DNA of 64,000 nucleotides from Bradyrhizobium erythrophlei (GCF_900129425.1 NZ_LT670817.1:5518001-5582000); one strand, 5' to 3'; positions 20,307 through 28,907 are shown, counted from the stretch's first letter. Notes: a model not told the origin generated them from the letters alone. A program made the numbers and translations.

Positions 20307-20495
20307 ATGGCAGAATCTTTCCACCTTCGCGACCAGGCCGAGCGTTGCAGCCGTCTCGCCCGCGACTCCAGCGATTCCAACTTGCGCGATAGTGTTCTCG
20401 GACTTGCGGAGGAATACACCGCACGCGCCAACGCCCAGGAAAATGACGACACGGCGGTTTGGCGGGCGGGCTCGGACGACGACGGCGCGGCCTGA
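20307..20495 (+). CDS. Small hypothetical protein (62 aa)
   Basis: The protein (MAESFHLRDQAERCSRLARDSSDSNLRDSVLGLAEEYTARANAQE...) is a short alpha-helical, hydrophilic type found repeatedly in Bradyrhizobium genomes, always with a RDQAERCRRLAR-like opening. No function is assigned. It ends 53 bp before the Crp-family gene and may be co-transcribed with it. The start at 20307 gives the family-typical N terminus; a GTG nine bases earlier is possible. Confidence 0.65.
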   Translation: MAESFHLRDQAERCSRLARDSSDSNLRDSVLGLAEEYTARANAQENDDTAVWRAGSDDDGAA

Positions 20496-20548
20496 TTGCA
20501 CTGCAAATCGACTGCTCGGTTGCAGCACTCCAGCAGAGACAGCAGCTG

Positions 20549-21307
20549 ATGCCTAAACGGAACCAACGGACTAACCGCCTTCTCTCGCTGTTGTCGGATG
20601 ACGATTACGAACGGTTGCGGTCGCATTTGTCGCCCGTCGTGTTTGATTACAGGAAAAGCCTCTATGAGGCGTCGCGTCTGATCGAACGTGTGTATTTCCC
20701 CGTCGATGGCGTTGCTTCGCTTGTCGTCACCACAGCCGAAGGCGCCAGTGCGGAGGTCGGCACCATCGGCAGCGAAGGCATGGTGGGATTGCCGATTTGT
20801 CTGGGCGACCGCGATTCGCCGTCATCGGTTTACGTTCAGGTCCCTGGGAAGGCGCTTGAAATGGATGCCCGCCTGTTCCGCGGTGAACTTGACCGCAGCC
20901 CGACGTTGAACCTGATCATGCTCCGCTATGCCCATGCTTTCTTCAACCAGGTCGCGCAATCGGCCGCCTGCGCTCATCTTCACCGGGTGGAGCAACGCTG
21001 TTGCCGCTGGCTGCTGATGACGCGCGAACGGATGCCTTCAGCCGACTTTTTGCTGACCCAGGAATTCCTGGGAATGATGCTCGGCGTCCGGCGAACCACG
21101 GTCACCGACGTGATGGGGGGGTTGCAAAAGGCGGGGCTGATCCGGTATCGGCGCGGCCACGTCACGATCCTCGACCACGAGGCCCTGCAGCAACGCGCCT
21201 GCGAGTGCTACGAGATCTCGAAATTGGAATTTGACCGGCTGCTGGGCGATACGACTGTTGCGCCCAGGACCGACAAGAAGCACCGATTGATCAGCGAGGT
21301 CGGATAG
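20549..21307 (+). CDS. Crp/Fnr family transcriptional regulator 1
   Basis: The 252-residue protein has an N-terminal cyclic-nucleotide-binding-type beta-roll (about 10-130, with VYFPVDGVASLVVTT and GTIGSEGMVGLP) and a C-terminal winged helix (about 155-235, FLGMMLGVRRTTVTDVMGGLQKAGLIRYRRG). It lacks the Cys cluster of Fnr and the residues that define cAMP contacts in Crp, so the effector is unknown. The ATG at 20549 is the best start; the longer in-frame form begins in the preceding gene. A paralogue follows within 300 bp. Confidence 0.85.
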   Translation: MPKRNQRTNRLLSLLSDDDYERLRSHLSPVVFDYRKSLYEASRLIERVYFPVDGVASLVVTTAEGASAEVGTIGSEGMVGLPICLGDRDSPSSVYVQVPGKALEMDARLFRGELDRSPTLNLIMLRYAHAFFNQVAQSAACAHLHRVEQRCCRWLLMTRERMPSADFLLTQEFLGMMLGVRRTTVTDVMGGLQKAGLIRYRRGHVTILDHEALQQRACECYEISKLEFDRLLGDTTVAPRTDKKHRLISEVG

Positions 21308-21555
21308 ACCTCTGGGGTCAGAGACATCGACGTCCCTTACGTCCGTTTTCCGACACTAGTTTCAATCCAAAGAGAACGCTCCGCGCCAGCGCCACTGCGG
21401 TTCAGGCCTCAAAAGGGAATTGGCGCTATGACGGCTACCGGACCGACAACGCACCCTTCTTGTCCCTATACATGAGTCTTTCCGCGGATCGCCTCTCGGA
21501 AGCGTCCTTTCACCCCTGCGGTAAATGGGCCCGACCGATCGGGCGGGATATCGCA

Positions 21556-22278
21556 GTGTCAGTACAAATTTCAAACATTTCAAACACCGGTTTTCCCTTG
21601 GACAATAAATTGCTCGCCCTGCTGCCACGCGATCACTTCGACCGGCTGCTTCCGCATCTGTCGACGGTCTTGTTGCAACAGGGCATCGTGCTGTACGAAT
21701 CCGGCGACGAGGTCGACCAGGTTTACTTTCCGCACTACGGCATGCTGTCGCTGCTGACGGTGCTGCGCGACGGCAAGGCGATCGAGACCGCCACCGTCGG
21801 CCGCGAAGGCGTGGTCGGGGCAATGGCCGGGCTTGGCCTCTACAAGTCGCTGGTTCGCGTCGTGGTGCAGATGCCGGTGGCCTGCAGCAAGATCGCCGCC
21901 ACCCATTTCAGGACGGTCGCTGGTGCCAGCGATCCCGTTCGCAATCTCTGCATCCGCTACAACGAGGTGCTGCTGTCGCAGGCCCGGGTGACGGCTGCGT
22001 GCAACGCTTTGCACTCGATCGAGGCGCGGTTTTGCCGCTGGCTGCTGCAAAGCGCGGATCGCGCGGCAAGCGACACCGTCACGCTGACGCAGGAATTTCT
22101 CGCCGAAATGTTAGGGGTGCGACGCACCTCGGTGACGGAAGTCGCGAGCAAGGTGCAAAACTCGGGCGCGATCACCTATTCGCGCGGCGTGATCAGGATC
22201 CTGGACCGCGCCGCGCTGATGCGGATGTCCTGCGAGTGTTACGAGACCCTGCTGGACCAGTCCGCCACGCTGGCCTGA
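21556..22278 (+). CDS. Crp/Fnr family transcriptional regulator 2
   Basis: The 240-residue protein has the same build as its neighbour: beta-roll with QVYFPHYGMLSLLTVLRDGKAIETATVGREGVVGAMAGLG and winged helix FLAEMLGVRRTSVTEVASKVQNSGAITYSRGVIRI. I chose GTG 21556 because it gives the usual short N terminus (MSVQISNISN); an ATG at 21460 would add 32 residues. Related regulators in Bradyrhizobium respond to oxygen limitation, stress or unknown signals. It converges on the DPWG-protein gene. Confidence 0.8.
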   Translation: MSVQISNISNTGFPLDNKLLALLPRDHFDRLLPHLSTVLLQQGIVLYESGDEVDQVYFPHYGMLSLLTVLRDGKAIETATVGREGVVGAMAGLGLYKSLVRVVVQMPVACSKIAATHFRTVAGASDPVRNLCIRYNEVLLSQARVTAACNALHSIEARFCRWLLQSADRAASDTVTLTQEFLAEMLGVRRTSVTEVASKVQNSGAITYSRGVIRILDRAALMRMSCECYETLLDQSATLA

Positions 22279-22306
22279 TGGCCCCCGACAAGCCGTTGTT
22301 CCGGCT

Positions 22307-22585
22307 TTAGTTGGCGGTGCTGCCGGTTCTGGTTCGCGGTTTGCCGGAAGCCGGTGTCTTGGGCGTATCACCGCTACGCACAGTGCCCCACGGATCGGAA
22401 GGGACCTTGGCGTCCGGTATTTTCTTCAGCGATTCCTTGTAGGCCTTTTGCTGGATCGCCTCCTGCTCCTGTTGCTCCGGCGTCTTGGAGGTCGTTTCCG
22501 GGATCAAATTGATGTTGGGCATTTGCTGCGCGTAGGCCGGCCCCGTCAGCAAGGCGATGACAGCCGCCAGGCGGAAAACTTTCAT
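22307..22585 (-). CDS. Small secreted protein with DPWG motif, copy 1
   Basis: The 92-residue precursor has a signal peptide (MKVFRLAAVIALLTGPAYA) and a short Gln/Glu/Lys-rich helix (TPEQQEQEAIQQKAYKESLKKIPDAK) that leads into DPWGTVR and a basic, disordered tail. GGGAG sits six bases before ATG 22585. A related protein is encoded at 23786-24031 with the same KAYK..L..IP......DPWG.-R order. The role is unknown; the location is predicted periplasmic. Confidence 0.7.
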   Translation of the reverse strand: MKVFRLAAVIALLTGPAYAQQMPNINLIPETTSKTPEQQEQEAIQQKAYKESLKKIPDAKVPSDPWGTVRSGDTPKTPASGKPRTRTGSTAN

Positions 22586-22670
22586 GGAGTGCTCCCTGCA
22601 TCTTCGCGGGCAACATACCACCGCGCCGACCGCGGCGCCAAGCGCGCCCCGATCACGGCTTGGATACGGC

Positions 22671-22802
22671 CTAAAAATGGTCCGACTTGCAGGATTTGGG
22701 CGATTGCATCCAGTCGTCCCAGATCGGGCCGCATTTGGTGCAGCCATTGAGCGCGATACCCATGGCGATCACGCTGAAAATCAATGCCAATCGCCTGAAC
22801 AT
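22671..22802 (-). CDS. Very small lipoprotein (43 aa)
   Basis: The 43 residues read MFRRLALIFSVIAMGIAL, then the lipobox ALNGC with Cys21, then TKCGPIWDDWMQSPKSCKSDHF. Lipidation at Cys21 would leave a 23-residue mature peptide with two further cysteines (24 and 38) that could form a disulphide. GGGGAG lies upstream at a workable distance. Too short for most gene finders; the perfect lipobox and the Trp/Cys-rich conserved-looking mature part support it. Confidence 0.7.
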   Translation of the reverse strand: MFRRLALIFSVIAMGIALNGCTKCGPIWDDWMQSPKSCKSDHF

Positions 22803-22929
22803 GATGGTCCCGCTCCCCAGCCCTTATCATACGGCCTCAAGTCGGGCATTTTCAAGCCGCGCGGAGTGCGTGTCCATTTCCGCCGGATACACGCTAGAAT
22901 ACGACTATTCGGGCGAGGAACCAGCGCTT

Positions 22930-23394
22930 ATGCAGCACCAACCGACAGCAGAGCATTTCGACATCGAGGAAGCACGGCGCGTCCTGGGCGATGTGTTCGC
23001 ACCGTGGGTACGGGACCTCGGGCTCTTGATCGCCAGCATCGAGTGCGCGGCGCCGCCCGGTGCGTCGGCGGACTGGCAGCCGGGTGCGATCCTGCGCATG
23101 GCCTTCTCCGAGCGGCTGTGCCGGCACGGCGGCATCGTCTGCGGCCAGGCGCTGATGGCGCTCGCCGACACGTCGATGGTGATCGCGATCCTGACGGCAA
23201 ACCGCGGATACCGGCCGATGACAACGGTCGATCAAACCACGCATTTCATGCGCGCCGTCACCTCGTCGGACGTGCTGGCGGATGCGCGGGTGGTTCGGCT
23301 CGGGCGCACCATGAGCTTCGGCCGCGTCACCTTGTCGAGCGCCGCCGACCACAAGCCGGTGGCGATGGTGAGCAGCGCTTTTGCGATGCTGTGA
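22930..23394 (+). CDS. PaaI-type hotdog-fold thioesterase
   Basis: The 154-residue protein has the hotdog thioesterase layout: central helix GGIVCGQALMALADTSMVIAI, then TVDQTTHFMRAVTSSDVLADARVVRLGRTMSFGRV, ending in ADHKPVAMVSSAFAML. Such enzymes hydrolyse acyl-CoA, often aromatic. The start ATG 22930 has GAGGAA nine bases upstream. It stands between small secreted-protein genes and has no evident pathway partner. Confidence 0.8.
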   Translation: MQHQPTAEHFDIEEARRVLGDVFAPWVRDLGLLIASIECAAPPGASADWQPGAILRMAFSERLCRHGGIVCGQALMALADTSMVIAILTANRGYRPMTTVDQTTHFMRAVTSSDVLADARVVRLGRTMSFGRVTLSSAADHKPVAMVSSAFAML

Positions 23395-23515
23395 GCGAAT
23401 ACTGCGGCGATTTGCAGTGAATCATCGTAAATCAATTCTAAATTTGCAGGCTTCGCTGGGATTGAGCGGATTGATTAGTCCGCAACTCCTTTCCGCTAGA
23501 GTCGTAGCCAGCAAC

Positions 23516-23785
23516 ATGCGGACAACGACGATGAACGGGTCCACGATCGAGAAGAGGACGGCGCCGCGACACAGGGTGCTCAAGCGCGGGACGCTCGCCT
23601 TTGTCGGCGGCGGCGGCGTCGACTGCATGGTCAGAAACATTTCGTCGAATGGCGCGCGTCTCGACATTGTCAATCCGGTCGGACTGCCGCCATCCTTCAA
23701 GCTCGTGATCGAGGCCGACCAGTTCATCCGTCGCTGCCATCCGGTCTGGAGCAACGACAACCGGATCGGCGTCGCCTTCGACTAG
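23516..23785 (+). CDS. PilZ-domain protein
   Basis: The 89-residue protein is a single PilZ domain. RVLKR near residue 20 and NISSNGARLD (NxSxxG) form a full c-di-GMP signature, unlike the other PilZ gene at 19415. The protein ends IGVAFD. A second start at 23531 (MNGSTIEKR) is equally plausible. The stop abuts the stop of the convergent gene 23786-24031 with no gap. Confidence 0.75.
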   Translation: MRTTTMNGSTIEKRTAPRHRVLKRGTLAFVGGGGVDCMVRNISSNGARLDIVNPVGLPPSFKLVIEADQFIRRCHPVWSNDNRIGVAFD

Positions 23786-24031
23786 CTACGGTTTCGGTTT
23801 CTTTGCGGTATCCTTGGCCGGCTCCGCGGGCCGCGCCACACCCCAGGGATCGTACTTTTCCTTGGGCTCGGGTATTCTCTCGAGCGCGGCCTTGTAGGCC
23901 TTGTCATCGACCTTCTTTTCCGGCTGATCATTTTTCTTATCGTCGCTCTGATGCCGCTTGCCGCCCATCTGGGCATGCGCGGGCACGGTGATCAGCGCCA
24001 GCATCGCCACCAAAACCGTCAGGATTTTCAT
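23786..24031 (-). CDS. Small secreted protein with DPWG motif, copy 2
   Basis: The 81-residue precursor has a signal peptide (MKILTVLVAMLALITVPAHA), a charged linker (QSDDKKNDQPEKKVDDKAYKAALERIPEP) and DPWGVARP followed by a Lys/Pro-rich tail. It is clearly related to 22307-22585 though the linkers differ. A Shine-Dalgarno (GAGAAGAGGC) precedes the ATG. The conserved part is confined to the KAYK to DPWG stretch, suggesting that this is the functional element. Confidence 0.7.
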   Translation of the reverse strand: MKILTVLVAMLALITVPAHAQMGGKRHQSDDKKNDQPEKKVDDKAYKAALERIPEPKEKYDPWGVARPAEPAKDTAKKPKP

Positions 24032-24218
24032 TGCCTCTTCTCCCGCACCATCCCCGCTCCGATATCCTGTCTGCAGCCAGATGATGGCAAACAATGGATC
24101 GGCATGGCGGCCCACGTTAGCCGGTTCCGTGGCAGGTTTCAGCAATTGTTGATGGCCAAAGCCCGCGAACCGAGCGCGATCGCGGGTATTTTTAACCAGC
24201 ACCGGATAAAATCGGCAG

Positions 24219-24659
24219 ATGCAGCGGATCGTTGTTCATGTGGCGTTGATGACGGCCGGGGCACTGGCGCTGGCAGGCTGCGGCATCGCCGACAGCCGTT
24301 CGCCGGTGCCCGAGTTCATGCGGGGCAAACCCAGCGAACCGCCGCCGCCCGAGCCGCAACCGGATGTCGGAAAGCTGGTCCGCGAAAATCTGGATTCGGT
24401 GTTCGTCGCCAGTTCATACCCGCGCCAGGTGCGGGTTTCACCGCCGCGTCACAACCTTCGCGGCTTGGGCTGGACGGCGTGCGTCAGGGCTGAGCTGACG
24501 TCCTCGATGGGCAAACCGCTGGGTCCCCAAACCTATCGCATCACGATCAGCGGCGGCGTGATCATGGACCGGCTGCGCGTCGAGGCCGACGACACCTGCG
24601 CCAACGAGACCTACCAGCCGATCGAGGGCGCGCAGACCCGGCTCCCGCCTTCCCAATGA
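24219..24659 (+). CDS. Lipoprotein of unknown function
   Basis: The 146-residue precursor has a lipobox LAGC (Cys21) after MQRIVVHVALMTAGALALAGC. A proline-rich segment (EPPPPEPQPD) may span peptidoglycan. The C-terminal domain (about 55-135) carries two cysteines (WTACVRAEL, DDTCANETY) that could form a disulphide. No family is recognised. It lies just upstream of, and in the same direction as, the acyltransferase-oxygenase pair, with a 147-bp gap. Confidence 0.7.
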   Translation: MQRIVVHVALMTAGALALAGCGIADSRSPVPEFMRGKPSEPPPPEPQPDVGKLVRENLDSVFVASSYPRQVRVSPPRHNLRGLGWTACVRAELTSSMGKPLGPQTYRITISGGVIMDRLRVEADDTCANETYQPIEGAQTRLPPSQ

Positions 24660-24806
24660 TGAACGCCCGGTTAACATTACCGCTCGGATTGAAACCCCGC
24701 ACCAACGGTATTTTCCAATCTTTCCGCTAGGGTTTTCCCGATAACGCGATGGACACAGCGGGCCCGGCGAGGCTCCGCGAGTCCTGACCGATCGGGGAAC
24801 GGGGAC

Positions 24807-26045
24807 GTGGTCGAGATTGCGAATTCAGCGGTGGTCGCTCGCGCATCCATAAAAAATACCACGAGCAAGCGCGCAGGGGCGGACACGATTTCGCCCGAAG
24901 GAGGCGCGTTGGCGCCGCTCACGGCTGTCGGCGCGGGCCAATGGCGCGCATTGGCCGAACGCGCCAATGATCCGAACGGCTATTATCTGCCCGACTGGGA
25001 ATTGGCGGTGAACGCCTCCGCGCGCGGTCGCACCGACGTCGCCGCGCTGAGTGCGTGGGGCAATGCCTCCTCGGCGCAAGACGGCGCGGCGCGCCTGATC
25101 GGCCTGCTACCCGTCATCTCGATGTGGCGCGCCTACAGGATTCCCCTGCCCGCTTTGGTAAGCGCCGATCCCTACGGCACGCTGGGCACGCCGCCGCTCG
25201 ACCGGGACATGGCTGACGAGGCGGCGGCGCAATTGATGCGCCAGGCGCGGCGAGCCGGCGCCCATGCCCTGATCCTGCGCGACGTATCGCTCGACGGCGC
25301 CGCCATCAAGGCCTTCGACCGGGTATTGCAACGCGACGGCTTGCGCCCGCGGGTGCTGCAATCGCATCTGCGCGCCTGTCTCGACGCCACGCGCGATGCC
25401 GATGAATTGCTGCGCGATGCTCTAGGGCCCAAGAAGCTGAAAGAGTTGCGCCGCCAGCGCAACCGGCTCGCCGAGCACGGCGCGGTCGGCTTCGAGGTGG
25501 CCCGTACGCGCGAAGAGGTCGCGCCTGCGCTCGAAATATTCCTCGCGCTCGAGGCCAGCGGCTGGAAAGCCAGGCGCGGCACTGCGCTTTTGCAGGACGA
25601 CAGCGATGCCGGCTTCATCAGGCGCGCCGCTGTCGCGCTCGCGGCAAACGGCCAATGCGAGATCGTGACGCTGCGCGCCGGCGAAAGCCCGGTTGCGGCC
25701 GCGATTGTGCTTCGGCACCAGGATAGCGCCTTCTACTTCAAGCTCGGCGTCGACGAGCGCTTCGCGAAGCTTTCACCGGGGGTGCAACTGACGCTCGATC
25801 TGACGCGGCACCTGTGCGCCGATCCTGCGATTGCGCTGGCCGACTCCACCGCTGATGCCGATCACCCCATGATCAATCCGATCTGGCGCGGGCGCCTTGC
25901 GATCGGCGACGTCCTGATTCCGCTGCGGCGGCGCGATCCCGTGGTCTCGCTGCTCCACGCGGCGATGACGCTGCGCCGGCTGGTCCGCGCACCGGCGCAA
26001 CGCGCCGTTCGTTTCCTGCGCAAACGTCAGGAGCAATCGCGATGA
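24807..26045 (+). CDS. FemAB/BioF2-type GNAT acyltransferase
   Basis: The 412-residue protein matches the acetyltransferase class often found in exopolysaccharide or amino-acid transfer loci (the Acetyltransf_6 type). Typical are the start PNGYYLPDWEL, the mid-protein KKLKELRRQRNRLAEHGAVGFEVARTREE, the ALEASGWKARRGTAL block, and SAFYFKLGVDERFAKLSPGVQLTLDL. It probably transfers an acyl or aminoacyl group to an amine. A GTG start is used. The stop overlaps the start of the next gene by four bases (ATGA), so the two are translationally coupled. Confidence 0.75.
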   Translation: MVEIANSAVVARASIKNTTSKRAGADTISPEGGALAPLTAVGAGQWRALAERANDPNGYYLPDWELAVNASARGRTDVAALSAWGNASSAQDGAARLIGLLPVISMWRAYRIPLPALVSADPYGTLGTPPLDRDMADEAAAQLMRQARRAGAHALILRDVSLDGAAIKAFDRVLQRDGLRPRVLQSHLRACLDATRDADELLRDALGPKKLKELRRQRNRLAEHGAVGFEVARTREEVAPALEIFLALEASGWKARRGTALLQDDSDAGFIRRAAVALAANGQCEIVTLRAGESPVAAAIVLRHQDSAFYFKLGVDERFAKLSPGVQLTLDLTRHLCADPAIALADSTADADHPMINPIWRGRLAIGDVLIPLRRRDPVVSLLHAAMTLRRLVRAPAQRAVRFLRKRQEQSR

Positions 26046-26986
26046 ATACCGTCACCGAGATCGCGCCGGTGATTACGGCCGACCATGCGGCGCTGAGGCG
26101 CGACTTTCCGTTAAAGCCGTTCGCCATCCGCCACAGGCTGGCCCGCCATCCCTTGCTGACGCTGCCGCGCATCGCGCAGCTTGCCTCGGAGCTGCCGCGC
26201 GATTTGATCGAGTACAATTCCGGCAAGGTCGCGATCAGCCAGGACCCGGACGCGATCCCCTCGGTCGATCTCGACCCGGTCGAAGTGGTGCGGCGCATCG
26301 AGACGTCAGGGGCATGGATGGTGCTCAAGCGGGTGGAGAATTCGCCGGAGTATCGGCGGCTCCTGGAAGACACCCTGCTCTCGGTGGCGCGCGCGCGGGG
26401 CTTCAACAGCCTGCTCGACGCCGGGTTCGAACAAGTCGAGGGATTTCTGTTCGTGTCCTCGCCGAATTCGACCACGCCGTTTCATCTCGACAGCGAAGAC
26501 AATTTCTTCGTGCATATCCACGGCGAGAAGTTCTTCACCGTTTTCGACAATGCCGACCGCTCAATCGTCAGCGACCACGAAATAGAGCGCTCGATGACCA
26601 GGCACCGCAACCTGAAATACGACGAGCGGTTCGCGCCGCGCGGCATCGAATTTCATCTGTTCGCCGGCGACGGCTGCTTCGTGCCGTACCAGTGGCCGCA
26701 CTGGGTGCGCACCGCCGATAGCCATTCGATCTCGCTGGCGATCACCTGGAAAACGCGCGAGGTGCGCCGCCGCAACGACCTGCATTTCTTCAATTCGATG
26801 CTGCGCGGCATCGGCCTGCCGCAGCCGCCGCCGGATGTGCAGCCGGTGCGCGACGCGCTCAAGCTCGCCTTCTATCGCTGCGTGACCACGGCGATCCGGC
26901 CGCTACGCGCCTCGCTGACACTGCGCCGCGTGCTGCGAAGAATAGCGCTCGGCAAACGCGCGAATTATTATTTGAAGCGCGCGTGA
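26042..26986 (+). CDS. Cupin-like / JmjC-superfamily oxygenase
   Basis: The 314-residue protein carries the double-stranded beta-helix metal site: TTPFHLDSEDNFFVHIHGEK gives the HxD pair and the later WPHWVRT gives the distal His, with an intervening ITWK. This order matches Fe(II)/2-oxoglutarate hydroxylases of the JmjC-like cupin_8 group. The substrate is unknown. Overlap with the preceding acyltransferase (ATGA) indicates a shared job, for instance acylation and then hydroxylation of one product. Confidence 0.75.
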   Translation: MNTVTEIAPVITADHAALRRDFPLKPFAIRHRLARHPLLTLPRIAQLASELPRDLIEYNSGKVAISQDPDAIPSVDLDPVEVVRRIETSGAWMVLKRVENSPEYRRLLEDTLLSVARARGFNSLLDAGFEQVEGFLFVSSPNSTTPFHLDSEDNFFVHIHGEKFFTVFDNADRSIVSDHEIERSMTRHRNLKYDERFAPRGIEFHLFAGDGCFVPYQWPHWVRTADSHSISLAITWKTREVRRRNDLHFFNSMLRGIGLPQPPPDVQPVRDALKLAFYRCVTTAIRPLRASLTLRRVLRRIALGKRANYYLKRA

Positions 26987-27032
26987 GGCGCCGCTCCTCA
27001 GGATGACGGCCGTGTTCGCGGAAACGTCCGCC

Positions 27033-27698
27033 TTACTCCGCCGCCTGCGCATTGATCTCCCCGGACACCTGGCGGATAGCGCGGGCGAGTTGGTCGGCCG
27101 GCTGGGCGCCGGACACGGCATATTTCCCGGCGAATACGAAGGTCGGCACGCCGGAGATGCCCTTGTCGGAGGCGTCCTGCGCCTGGGCCGAGATCAGATC
27201 CACGTCCTCGTCGGTCGCAAGGCGCCGGCGCAACTCGTCGGCATCGAGCCCGCAATCGGCGGCCGCCTGCACCAGCACGTCGGTGTCGGTGAGATCGCCG
27301 CCGTCCCTGAAATACAATTCCATCAGCCGCTGTTTCATGTCGGCTGACTTGCCTTGCGCCTCGGCCCAGTGAATCAGGCGATGGCAATCTGTCGTGTTGG
27401 GCTGGCGCTTGACCAGGTCCGGCCGGTAGGGGAGCCCCTCTTCACCGGCCGCCGTGACGACGCGACCGGCGATGCCCTTGTAGGCCTCGGGCGAGCCGAA
27501 TTTCGCCGTGAGGTATTCGTCGCGGCTGATGCCCTCGCGCGGCACCCAGGAATTGAGGAAGAACGGCCGCCAGTGAATCTCCACCGGCACATCCGGCGTC
27601 AGCGCCAGCGCGTTCTCGATGCGGCGCTTGCCGATATAGCACCACGGGCACACCACGTCGGAGACGATATCGATCTGAAGCGGTTTCAGGGGGCTCAT
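27033..27698 (-). CDS. DsbA/FrnE-family oxidoreductase
   Basis: The 221-residue protein has a thioredoxin-fold start (LQIDIVSDVVCPWCYIGKRR) with active-site CPWC at 17-20 and a helical insertion, like FrnE and 2-hydroxychromene-2-carboxylate isomerase relatives. It has no signal peptide and is therefore cytoplasmic. The cis-Pro block GVPTFVFAGKYAVSGAQ is present. It follows the XRE regulator gene on the same strand by 59 bp, probably as one operon under that regulator. Confidence 0.9.
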   Translation of the reverse strand: MSPLKPLQIDIVSDVVCPWCYIGKRRIENALALTPDVPVEIHWRPFFLNSWVPREGISRDEYLTAKFGSPEAYKGIAGRVVTAAGEEGLPYRPDLVKRQPNTTDCHRLIHWAEAQGKSADMKQRLMELYFRDGGDLTDTDVLVQAAADCGLDADELRRRLATDEDVDLISAQAQDASDKGISGVPTFVFAGKYAVSGAQPADQLARAIRQVSGEINAQAAE

Positions 27699-27757
27699 CA
27701 GTGCCTGCTCCTCGGGAAGTCCAAGAAATAAGCAGCATCCAGAGCGCAGGCAAGGCG

Positions 27758-28579
27758 CTATTTGAGATTAGCCGCCATGCTTCGCATTCGCGCGGCGGTC
27801 AGATCGTCCGCCGGGAAGAACGTCTCCACCGCCAGTTCCGACAGCGTGATATCGACCGGGGTGCCGAAAATCATCGTGGTGGAGAAAAAGCTCAGAGTAT
27901 CGCCGCCGAGTCGCATCTTGAAGGGGATCGCGACGTTGTCTGATGACAGCGGCGCGGAGCGCGCCGGGATCGGATAGGCCTTGAGGTCGTGATAGAGTTT
28001 TATCAACTCGGGATCGGCGGTCGCCTCGCATTGACGATGCAGCCGCTCCAGCAGATGTCCGCACCATTCGGCGAGATTGACGGTGCGCGCCGCCAGCGCC
28101 TCGGGATGAAAGCTCAGGCGCAGCACGTTGAAAGGCTGGCCGAGCAGGCGCGGCGGGATGCCCTGCAATAGCGGCATCACCATGCGGTTGGCCGAGACCA
28201 GATTCCAGTGCCGGTCGACCGCCAGAGCCGGATTGGGCTCATGCGCTTTGAGCACGAGATCGATCGCCGCCCGCGCCGGTTTCAGCGCGGGATCGTCGAG
28301 CGAGCGCTGCGGAAACGCCGGCGCAAATCCCGCCGCCACCAGGAGCACGTTGCGGTCGCGCAAGGGCACGTCGAGCCGCTCGGCGAGCCTCAGCACCATG
28401 TCGCGCGACGGCGCGGCGCGGCCGGTCTCCACGAAGCTCAGATGGCGCGCGGAAATCTCGGCGTCGCCGGCGAGATCGAGCTGGCTGAGATGGCGACGCT
28501 GCCGCCATTCGCGCAGGTGATCGCCGACATGGGCGGGTTTGGTTCGGTCGGCTTGCGCCGCGGCGGTCTGTGCGTTCAT
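27758..28579 (-). CDS. XRE-family regulator with MmyB-like ligand domain
   Basis: The 273-residue protein has an N-terminal helix-turn-helix (about 20-77, LSQLDLAGDAEISARHLSFVETGRAAPS) and a C-terminal domain (about 95-265) of the MmyB-like type (NPALAVDRHWNLVSANRMVMPLLQGI). In Streptomyces and Bradyrhizobium such regulators often sit beside the oxidoreductase they control. Here the next gene is a DsbA/FrnE protein, so regulation of it by a small ligand is inferred. Confidence 0.85.
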   Translation of the reverse strand: MNAQTAAAQADRTKPAHVGDHLREWRQRRHLSQLDLAGDAEISARHLSFVETGRAAPSRDMVLRLAERLDVPLRDRNVLLVAAGFAPAFPQRSLDDPALKPARAAIDLVLKAHEPNPALAVDRHWNLVSANRMVMPLLQGIPPRLLGQPFNVLRLSFHPEALAARTVNLAEWCGHLLERLHRQCEATADPELIKLYHDLKAYPIPARSAPLSSDNVAIPFKMRLGGDTLSFFSTTMIFGTPVDITLSELAVETFFPADDLTAARMRSMAANLK

Positions 28580-28679
28580 GAGGCAAAACCTACCATGCGG
28601 ATTTCATGCCTTCCATTACCCCCGACGTAATCGAATTGCTGATCGGGCCGAGGCATCCTGGGGATCACAGGAGATGACC

Positions 28680-28907
28680 ATGCGCACGCCTTCCCGATTC
28701 AGCCCCCTCTCATCAGTCACCGGCACGGTGCAATGGATGCTCAATCTGGCCACGCGCATGCTGGCGCGCATGCTCAACATGCCGGAGCCGCTGGTGCACG
28801 ACACCGGCGTCTTCGTGTTCACGCATGTAGCCGCGGTCGAGAGCCGCGTCGGCAAGACGCTGTGCCCGGTCCGCCTGCTGCGTCAGTTGCGGTCGTGGCT
28901 TCGATGA
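28680..28907 (+). CDS. Hypothetical small protein (75 aa)
   Basis: The frame (MRTPSRFSPLSSVTGTVQWMLNLATRMLARMLNMPEPLVHDTGVFVF...) is 75 residues, basic and helical with a hydrophobic middle. GGAG precedes the ATG at 28680 by six bases; an ATG six bases earlier has no spacing. It lies between the divergent XRE gene and the methyltransferase. No domain is known and the coding status is uncertain. Confidence 0.4.
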   Translation: MRTPSRFSPLSSVTGTVQWMLNLATRMLARMLNMPEPLVHDTGVFVFTHVAAVESRVGKTLCPVRLLRQLRSWLR

